39,913 bases of DNA from a virus, in the IMG/VR virus record IMGVR_UViG_3300030110_003433, positions 1-39,913 of that record, one strand, 5' to 3'. The notes under the pieces are model-generated. The model was not told the origin of the DNA and did no database searches. It saw nothing but the letters and a program-made list of their open reading frames with translations. Positions within the stretch are counted from its first letter, which is position 1, and each line of letters opens with the position of its first letter. Shown here piece by piece: positions 35,901-39,048 of the stretch. Made by a program: the position numbers and the translations under genes.

Positions 35901-36105
35901 AACAAAACTGGGACCTAAAGAAAAATTACTTAAACTTAAGAAAAACGAACAAGTTGATATGTTGTTAGAATTAGGTTTACCAAGATACAAAGTAAATAGA
36001 TTAAAATTAGAAAAAGATAGGATAGAAAAAATTATGGAACTACAAAATAAAAAGAAAAAGAAAACACGAAAATCTCTTTTTAATTACGACTTAAACATTC
36101 AATAA
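26938..36105 (+). CDS. Giant multi-enzyme virion protein (3055 aa)
   Basis: Likely ejected with the DNA. Visible parts in order: an N-terminal Tyr/Asp-rich segment (MSDYTYNGEVYSQDDIKSKA); helices to about 980; a zincin motif HEITH (991-995) with a candidate third ligand in EEYLTAF near 1077; a candidate PD-(D/E)XK nuclease (Glu1640 in GTAYE, PD at 1684-1685, ELK at 1698-1700); a HAD phosphatase (DFDDT 1966-1970, ITARP 2243-2247, FADDA 2298-2302) interrupted by a P-loop kinase (GGAGSGKS 2000-2007, Asp2026 in NQD, Arg-rich lid near 2120); then a C-terminal part with MMNYLNGGVGTIMNFNTRSA and a hydrophobic helix near 2797-2826. Such enzyme strings resemble the polyvalent proteins described for phages and plasmids. 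The frame is open throughout. Domain roles are inferred. Confidence 0.75.
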   Translation: MSDYTYNGEVYSQDDIKSKADSLGLSVNQYLNKYKEIKPVSTGKTIDSTPVDPNVESKNMGSTSEDGSLVQPEIIKIKDIPSRQDNRIASINEYTILQGKNEENKLELFEIFKQENNTSNPDEAIVNKYDKTIFAEKVGKGTLPMPERPEGFLLSDYDFNNTNTLEEPRKIYIDKKAKDERLVFENKYPAVKQDDGSFKFNDAPIISQGDNYISLEDMDIAKLRRDGKIKEANKLAKERGYVELLNEDGDLKGWIPQEVEDQAQQEGGSKDKDVLEEQRRQAYFKLIAAAKLAHENNQPETHPYLQTLGDVGLGKSLVHKIRDAFGDDSTIDDVMSALEILNSTGELPPGLHKLPSKTATARTFNNALDEFVIMNRALEINADLSKLKEGQFFVEIFDKSNDEIVETMKGMLEANGYEASPDAIKRAGSDWGGKGGLSILGTEYELRDVLEGGRDVASHLAPLAASVWITKKLPMGIGKKAKNFGQILDQKTNIIGRYLKGAGPQSRVYRNVVDLTLGGIKETVVLGLADKPAEGIFGSDPFVYNDKTGEFTPTFPFALGFGNAAAAKILNRLNTTKNFFTPALATINRSKTAQAVLEANIGATVGTATMFFAEEVTKGVDNWNNLGYDSEEDMKQDHGFKNLVDTYIGMLMFQSVSPAMGQNALSKLARGMRNDITRAATGLTPRARKAMKFFGIEKNKKGEFNLQDVNNAKGQKIFEVSQDKSLNKEQKEQKIEEIENKAEELIFHNELKLAKQLAKSEGKYREYLTNTFDIANKLKTNKKPTADDIQRFSNLTDVEFSWLKKKFGVTENSEFSRMLDNKREVYKDILKRVDEAFTTKDRPGVIQGRMFSSISPEARNKQIDLLLEQAEMAGEVTMLTKEAENKPHLKEINAEKIKKIKEKQKLNAEEVVKNEELYDKILKERFETEVQFSKLMAKELGAGFNLLSEQQYNKIKGVTKGAEGHYNRQTNQVYINREAALKVRQLGTPLHEITHAILKNSLKESYIDDQGVERTRVSEAGMIKINQFLDQLTTKERSAVEKRMEQEYKYYRDKNGNFILNKDGKKIERPKNEYAEEYLTAFGDVLKNKEVVETADLASRISNFFTPIMRQAGFKNLQVTAESGKGLYNTIKAIQKSSETGIIDRDVLNIAKTSKAVTGKAIAESRTITEGMKEASTDIDRIYKEKGLEGYNEIIDRIKGKKADGTKGKDFIKQYTEIYRDHAGYESKKDLLYDAMATDPTYGVLGSIMSYNPAKNPSMASHILGRLKQGKHIDVANIILGKDAQRQFTKSLDVVEVKEVEAKQLTAEELTDISLAKEKIQQAPNLRKSLVKGEEKGINQELIDKVEATVVKTFGTKIPKPEAKGFRKSIENSYKTELKKPIADLMGKGPEYEVFLRENFDAIMKHVDKSFFVQMERMTPRKDRIFTEVEIESMSTKQTDKAIAEGRVPKNTNRNAGNTLWKFKKPAPAQFLKFYAGTGLGSTKGTRKDRLAEVLGIEMAKDFTSEILSRPEVIARVKEISLLELEGKIDVVGKTPSPKVREAREMRFDNYVERVAAEIGRDPNLSFSFTAKDFKKQVEELKTAINKSQSIEDVIDLKNQKALKGDYHPDAVKAAIYGWNEGWVITAVSKIGGNKGTAYEVVTGTKGVKESKNIDGLDLKLNVTEKRIELDPIGNFKGGKYQAPDLMPIVHNKQMGWELKFGDAVAGKNNAGFINYTKGTFERKQKRKNPEQEKAVEQALQEAINQSKAVEAILREKGVLKPGEDFTSKTKIPLEIHNILSGRGGAKAKMKSESVKVKEDFISDYYNGKGVFYFQMHGKGAHFLGSDPFNIAKEIGMPKLEGEFVLKSRVFASSYKVNGKTAGYTYKIIAEPKISPKSITSKSNFNLDTPGSWGKIMKTESMQALGKMVRSENSALKTNKKSTKDLGVISESKTNKELVEKVKIVDKALENGRKTNKKSRGGSFWDFDDTLATTKSGVRARIPNTDGLPKPNRKVVFLAGGAGSGKSNVIKKLGLEKQGFKIVNQDISLEWLKKNNGLPENMNDLTKEQKSTLGKLQAEARTIAKRKMMKFKGNANGVVVDGTGGSIKAMEKLVNEFKEKGYDVSMLFVETSLETALARNRARKERSLLDKIVERNHASVQGNKPGFKTMFGERFMEVKTDKLKIEDAMPSELVNKMNDFVSSYEKIRLDAEQFATQGQSILDRGGKFDFSEFNVVTGGQRGPFFEKAMARAQKFGTKDQFIITARPPESAGPIREFLKSQGLDIPLENITGLGNSTAEAKAMYMLKKFSEGYNDMYFADDAIQNVKAVKDVLSQLDIKYKVQQALSKTNVNKEVNDIMEHSLGISSGKKFSKAEAKVRGKDIKGRRFFLSNSASDLELLIEPLYGKGGKGIKNKEWFDKELIEPFERGIDSYNTARQTAKNDYMSLRKQNKDVVKMLPKEVEGTSFTHDMAMRVYLWNKAGYKIPDLTKTTEAKLVEYVKNNPKLQVYAEQFAKITKQEKGLKEPSTEWWAETMAGEVTNIDRGVSRKQYLQEFIDIKNEIFSEVNLNKMESKLGTNWRENITDMLDRMETGRTRSLKLDRGSSMMMNYLNGGVGTIMNFNTRSAALQTISTLNFLNMRENNPIAAAKAMGNVPQFSKDFLKIMNSDMLKQRRDGLSINVTEAEIASAAASSKNPIQSVISKVLKVGYTPTKLADSFAISFGGATYYRNRIKMYEKQGLSMKEAEAKAWTDFQKLSERTQQSSRPDLLSKQQTSLAGRIILPFANTPMQMNRRGMKDILDISKGRYKNTAELGEKMGRITYYMGAQVALFAGLQSALFAMMLNDEDVSDEKIIKTKEYALNTVSDSFLRGMGISGAIASGFKNATIAYMKQSEKGFRADYSEVGEALLNISPPIGSKFGRLDAAGERIKWAKIKKQKPEFKLGNPYLEAGLLTVESITNAPVYSPYQNTINIQHALSNDYENWQRAHMIGGYTPYNVGIETRTKVAKTKLGPKEKLLKLKKNEQVDMLLELGLPRYKVNRLKLEKDRIEKIMELQNKKKKKTRKSLFNYDLNIQ
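29890..30185 (+). other. Zincin-like metallopeptidase domain within the giant protein
   Basis: LGTPLHEITHAIL gives the HExxH zinc motif at residues 991-995 on a predicted helix. About 80 residues later ENEYAEEYLTAFGDV-like sequence (actual text NEYAEEYLTAF at 1072-1082) offers a glutamate as third zinc ligand. Preceding GHYNRQTNQVYINREAALKV forms the edge strand and helix expected before it. The substrate could be host envelope protein or the giant protein itself. Confidence 0.6.
31801..32043 (+). other. Candidate PD-(D/E)XK nuclease core within the giant protein
   Basis: A helix with GTAYEVVTG (Glu1640) precedes beta strands, then APDLMP (Asp1685) and, 12 residues on, GWELKFGDA (Glu1698 and Lys1700). 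This order of E, D and ExK is that of the restriction-endonuclease fold. The spacing is acceptable, but the call is by eye only. Confidence 0.4.
32821..33860 (+). other. HAD phosphatase with nested P-loop kinase within the giant protein
   Basis: HAD motif I (FWDFDDTLA, Asp1966 and Asp1968) is followed within about 30 residues by a kinase core, VVFLAGGAGSGKSNVIKKLG. Its candidate base is Asp2026 in VNQDIS, with a zeta-toxin-like later part (VVVDGTGG, MLFVETSLETALARNRARKE). HAD sequence resumes at KFDFSEFN (2207-2214), motif II FIITARPP, a lysine at 2281 or 2287 and motif IV MYFADDAIQNV. The kinase therefore occupies the site of the HAD C1 cap. Confidence 0.7.
34690..35480 (+). other. Membrane-active C-terminal part of the giant protein
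   Basis: The segment from MMNYLNGGVGTIMNFNTRSA through RRGMKDILDISKG to MGRITYYMGAQVALFAGLQS and ALFAMML contains amphipathic helices and one clear hydrophobic helix. From memory, the LNGxxGxIMxFNTRSAxLQTxSTxNFxN block is a recurrent ending of large internal virion proteins in marine phages. It suggests a channel or inner-membrane contact during DNA delivery. Confidence 0.5.
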
Positions 36106-36124
36106 AATAAGTGATTATATAAAA

Positions 36125-37222
36125 ATGGCAAGAAGACTTATAATACTACTAACAATGTTTTTAATAGCTTGTTCAGCTCCTAAAAAATGTTGTTCGCAAG
36201 AAATAAATATAGACGTTAAAAAACTTTTAAAGTTTTCTACGTTTTATGCTGCTGTAAATGGTGGTACATCATTATCTGATGTAGATGTATTTTCTGTAGA
36301 CAATGGTTTATCTACAAGCACTATATCAACTCCTTATGATTATAATTTTACTATTGGGCTTCGTAAAATAGCTAGGTTTGGTTACGAAAATAAAGCACAA
36401 ACATTTTATGATGGTACAGAGTCTAATTATAGTGACGCTGCTACAATAGGTAAAGTAAAAGGTATAGAGTACTTGTTTGAGGTAGATTACAAGAGACAGG
36501 AAGGTATAGATTATATGGATCAACATCATTTTATACGTTATAGCTCTGATGACGGTTGTCCTAGCGGTCTATGTGTAAATTATTTTGCTTTAAAATTAGA
36601 GTATTTACAAGATGGCTTTGCAGATGTAGAATATTTTGAAGCATCAGAAAGATATAGACATCGTAAAGGTAAAAATTTATCTTGGAATGTTGGGCTTGCT
36701 CATAGACTAGCGGAACCATATGGCTATAATCCATTAGACGAATGGATGTTATCTAATGGTAATTTACATTATACATATTTAGCGTTACAAGAGGGTTACA
36801 CTGTAGATGTGTATAGCAACGAATATTATAATCCAGCTGGAGAATTAGTTGCTACCAGTGCTGAGGTTTGGGAAGCTGTAGTTATACCACAAGTACTAGC
36901 AGATTACACTGAAAAGAAAAGAAACGAATTAAGTAGAATTATACAACACTCTATAGTTGTAGGATTTGATTATTATAAATACTCTAAAAAAACATGGTTA
37001 CACGCTTGGGGAAGTTTAATGCCTTGGCATTATAATGATGGAAGTGAATTCTCTTATCATAATTATATAGAAGATGATCAATGGTATGATTATTCTGGTG
37101 GCTTGATTTACGGTATAAAAGTAAACAAACAATTAGGGTATTTTGTAGAAGGAAAATATAACAAGTACTGGAATCGTGAATGGTATGATTTCAAAATAGG
37201 ATTAAACTATACAATTTTTTAA
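36125..37222 (+). CDS. Exported outer-membrane-type protein (lipoprotein and/or beta-barrel)
   Basis: The N-terminus MARRLIILLTMFLIACSAPK has a basic start, hydrophobic core and lipobox LIAC with Cys16. The rest is rich in alternating aromatic strands (SWNVGLAHRLAEPYGY, IVVGFDYYKYSKKTWLHAWG, SGGLIYGIKVNKQLGYFVEG). It ends KIGLNYTIF, with the C-terminal aromatic that marks barrel proteins folded by the Bam machinery. A 365-residue length could hold 10-14 strands. A phage gene for a host outer-membrane protein could mask the receptor, block superinfection or alter permeability. From memory, homologues occur in uncultured marine phages. Lipoprotein versus barrel is not settled; both may apply, and an exact signal cleavage after SQ (CCSQ) is a rival. 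It opens the small-gene block after the giant protein. Confidence 0.65.
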   Translation: MARRLIILLTMFLIACSAPKKCCSQEINIDVKKLLKFSTFYAAVNGGTSLSDVDVFSVDNGLSTSTISTPYDYNFTIGLRKIARFGYENKAQTFYDGTESNYSDAATIGKVKGIEYLFEVDYKRQEGIDYMDQHHFIRYSSDDGCPSGLCVNYFALKLEYLQDGFADVEYFEASERYRHRKGKNLSWNVGLAHRLAEPYGYNPLDEWMLSNGNLHYTYLALQEGYTVDVYSNEYYNPAGELVATSAEVWEAVVIPQVLADYTEKKRNELSRIIQHSIVVGFDYYKYSKKTWLHAWGSLMPWHYNDGSEFSYHNYIEDDQWYDYSGGLIYGIKVNKQLGYFVEGKYNKYWNREWYDFKIGLNYTIF

Positions 37223-37223
37223 A

Positions 37224-37505
37224 ATGGCAAAAGAATTAAATGAAGAAACAGCGTTTAAACTAAGTATAAAAACGCTAATAGGTATAGGTTTTGCAATGGC
37301 AACCTTAATTAGTATGTATTTTATGCTTCAAGCGGATATTGCTGAGGCAAAAGAATTACCTGTTATTCCACCAGATGAAGTAACACGAATGGAATTTAAT
37401 ATGAAGGATCAAATGATTCGTAATACTATTTTGGACACACAGAAGGACGTTCAAGAAATTAAAACATCTATTGAAAAAATAGAAGATAAATTATATAATA
37501 GATAA
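37224..37505 (+). CDS. Single-pass membrane protein with coiled coil (93 aa)
   Basis: A charged N-terminus (MAKELNEETAFKLSIK) precedes a hydrophobic helix at about residues 18-37 (TLIGIGFAMATLISMYFMLQ). A Pro-containing hinge (ELPVIPPDEV) follows, then a heptad-like helix (DTQKDVQEIKTSIEKIEDKL). The layout, N-inside anchor plus periplasmic coiled coil, is that of inner-membrane spanins or of tethering proteins. It starts one base after the preceding stop, so it is probably coupled to the outer-membrane gene. No endolysin is seen nearby, so a lysis role is a guess; holin is less likely with one helix and a long tail. Confidence 0.65.
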   Translation: MAKELNEETAFKLSIKTLIGIGFAMATLISMYFMLQADIAEAKELPVIPPDEVTRMEFNMKDQMIRNTILDTQKDVQEIKTSIEKIEDKLYNR

Positions 37506-37510
37506 ATTAA

Positions 37511-37873
37511 ATGGAACAATCTGAAACTACGCTAAGCCAATGGATAATATATTCGTTAGTAATTATTTTTGTATTAATAGCTAGCACGGCTTTTAGCCAA
37601 ATAGAAGTTAGGCAATTTAACGCTGAATGGAATAACGTTAATAGCGTTTCATGGTTTATGGATTTAGAAGATTGTCAAACTAAAGGTTATACTGATATAG
37701 CTAAAAATCCAGATGATGCAAAACTACATAAAATAGCTGTTGTACCTACTATTATAATATTTAAAGATGGGGAAGAAGTTGCTAGATTTCAAGCTGATTT
37801 ATCGTTTAAAATGGTAGCAACAAGAGAAGAAGTACAAGAAGAAATAGATAATCAATTAATGAGCGATTTTTAA
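37511..37873 (+). CDS. Exported thioredoxin-fold protein lacking both active-site cysteines
   Basis: Residues 11-30 form a signal or anchor (IIYSLVIIFVLIASTAFSQ). The AFSQ end resembles flavobacterial signal-peptidase sites. The mature part matches thioredoxin: strand IEVRQFNAEW (31-40), then, where WCGPC is expected, W-N-N-V-N (40-44), so both cysteines are Asn. It continues with the helix through DLEDCQTKGYTDIAKNPDDA, the cis-proline strand VVPTIIIFKDGEEVARF (Pro79) and a closing amphipathic helix (TREEVQEEIDNQLM). It cannot act as a CxxC redox enzyme. A binding or chaperone role, as T7 uses host thioredoxin for processivity, is possible, but export argues for the envelope. It lies between the coiled-coil membrane protein and a basic protein. 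Confidence 0.75.
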   Translation: MEQSETTLSQWIIYSLVIIFVLIASTAFSQIEVRQFNAEWNNVNSVSWFMDLEDCQTKGYTDIAKNPDDAKLHKIAVVPTIIIFKDGEEVARFQADLSFKMVATREEVQEEIDNQLMSDF

Positions 37874-37874
37874 T

Positions 37875-38156
37875 ATGGCATATGATAACAAAAGTGTTGG
37901 TCCACTTAAAATAACAAAAGCTGCTTACGAAAGACGTAATAGAAAAATGCGTAAAGAAAACCCGGGTATGGCTAGTAGAAAAACTAGTGGAACACATCCA
38001 GATAGGGTTAAGTTTGCTTGTAGGTTTGGTCCTCAAAACCACGCTATGAAAGATAAAAAAGGAGAACCAACTCCTTACGCTATGGCATTAAAAAATTGGG
38101 GGTTTGGTAGCGCACAAGCTGCTAGAGCGTTTTGTAGAAAACATAAAAAATCTTAA
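37875..38156 (+). CDS. Small basic conserved phage protein (93 aa)
   Basis: A Lys/Arg-rich protein with a first segment KITKAAYERRNRKMRKENPG, then SGTHPDRVKFACRFGPQNHA and MKDKKGEPTPYAMALKNWGF, ending SAQAARAFCRKHKKS. From memory, the FACRFG...MKDEKGEPTxxAxALKKWGF.S.EAARxFC block recurs in small proteins of marine phages. Two cysteines lie in the conserved part. There is no signal peptide. It may bind nucleic acid or be a packaged accessory; function unknown. Starts one base after the preceding stop. Confidence 0.65.
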   Translation: MAYDNKSVGPLKITKAAYERRNRKMRKENPGMASRKTSGTHPDRVKFACRFGPQNHAMKDKKGEPTPYAMALKNWGFGSAQAARAFCRKHKKS

Positions 38157-38159
38157 ACA

Positions 38160-38681
38160 ATGTTTGAAGATTTTAATATATCAAAGTTTAAAAAAAACAA
38201 ACCACCAAGTGATAATTCTATTACAACTAAAAACGAAATAAAAGAATTAAAAAAAATACCTATTAGAGAAAAGTTTGTTAAAGAAATGGATGATGGAGAA
38301 AAAAACTTTACTAAAATAGTAGGTAAAGATCCTTTAGTAGGCAAATTAATATCAAAATCTACACCTATAGTAATGAAGTTAAAAAAATATTTTAACAGAC
38401 CAAGACCAGTTATATTAGCAAAAAAAATAGGTATAGAACTTAAAGATATAAAGTTAAAATCAATGGACTCACCAGCATACCCGTCTGGTCACGCCACACA
38501 AGCAACTTTATTATCTTTAGCTTTGTCTGATAAGTATCCAGAAAAAGAAGATAAATTAAAAAAACTAGCTAGGGATATAATCCATAGCAGATCTGTTGCT
38601 CACACGCATTTTAAATCAGATAATATTGCTGGTGAACAACTAGGAAAACAATTGTATAACTTAATAAAAAACAAAATATAA
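38160..38681 (+). CDS. PAP2-superfamily phosphatase
   Basis: All three catalytic signatures of the PAP2/acid-phosphatase/haloperoxidase family are intact and in order. They are K-x6-R-P at Lys75-Arg82-Pro83 (KKYFNRPRP), PSGH at 108-111 (AYPSGHATQ, His111 as general acid), and S-R-x5-H-x3-D at Ser143-Arg144-His150-Asp154 (SRSVAHTHFKSDNIAG). Vanadate/phosphate-binding residues are therefore complete. At 173 residues with no signal peptide or membrane helices, it is a soluble minimal form, unlike class A acid phosphatases or membrane PAP2 enzymes. Substrates could be phosphatidic acid, polyprenyl pyrophosphate or nucleotides. The first 60 residues are highly charged. Its stop overlaps the next ATG. 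Confidence 0.9.
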   Translation: MFEDFNISKFKKNKPPSDNSITTKNEIKELKKIPIREKFVKEMDDGEKNFTKIVGKDPLVGKLISKSTPIVMKLKKYFNRPRPVILAKKIGIELKDIKLKSMDSPAYPSGHATQATLLSLALSDKYPEKEDKLKKLARDIIHSRSVAHTHFKSDNIAGEQLGKQLYNLIKNKI

Positions 38682-38878
38682 TGGCAATGAATAAACCTTC
38701 TGCTGCAAAAAGAATGACTAAAGCAGCTCCAACTAAAAGAATGACTAAATCTACTCCAGTAAGAGCTATGAAACCTTCTGCTATTAAAGCAATGGGAAAG
38801 AAAATGTCTGCTATGATGAAAAAATTAACACCAGCAGAAAAAAGAGCAATGTTAGCTCAACTAAGAAACAGTAAATAA
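38681..38878 (+). CDS. Short basic Lys/Met/Ala-rich protein (65 aa)
   Basis: Low-complexity, strongly basic sequence with repeated KRMTK and MKPSA units (AAKRMTKAAPTKRMTKSTP), then a helix (LTPAEKRAMLAQLRNSK). It resembles histone-H1-like or DNA-condensing tails, but also internal virion basic peptides. The last helix is less repetitive and may be a small domain. Its start shares its first base with the PAP2 stop, which implies co-translation. No function can be assigned. Confidence 0.6.
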   Translation: MAMNKPSAAKRMTKAAPTKRMTKSTPVRAMKPSAIKAMGKKMSAMMKKLTPAEKRAMLAQLRNSK

Positions 38879-38879
38879 T

Positions 38880-39047
38880 ATGGAACCAGGAAATAACACA
38901 TCAGCATTTAAAATGAAACTAACACCTTTCAAGAAAAAAAAGAAAGGTTTTAAAGATAATTACCAAGGACCTTGTTGGGATAGATATAAACAAGTGGGTT
39001 TTAAATATAAAGACGGTAAACGAGTTCCTAACTGTGTTCCAAAATAA
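38880..39047 (+). CDS. Small protein with CW...NCVP box (55 aa)
   Basis: This short frame translates to a Lys-rich start (MEPGNNTSAFKMKLTPFKKK) and a conserved-looking end with PCWDRYKQVGFKYKDGKRVP then NCVPK. From memory, the CWxxYKxxGxKxKxGKxVPNCVP box is a recurrent short motif in phage structural and small proteins, often as a lone C-terminal tag. The two cysteines, about 20 residues apart, may pair or bind zinc. It fills the gap exactly, starting one base after the preceding stop and ending one base before the next ATG, which supports it as real. Confidence 0.75.
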   Translation: MEPGNNTSAFKMKLTPFKKKKKGFKDNYQGPCWDRYKQVGFKYKDGKRVPNCVPK

Positions 39048-39048
39048 A

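Noticed and set aside
37511-37873. Functional disulfide oxidoreductase
   Set aside because: The fold fits thioredoxin but both CxxC cysteines are Asn, so redox catalysis is not possible.
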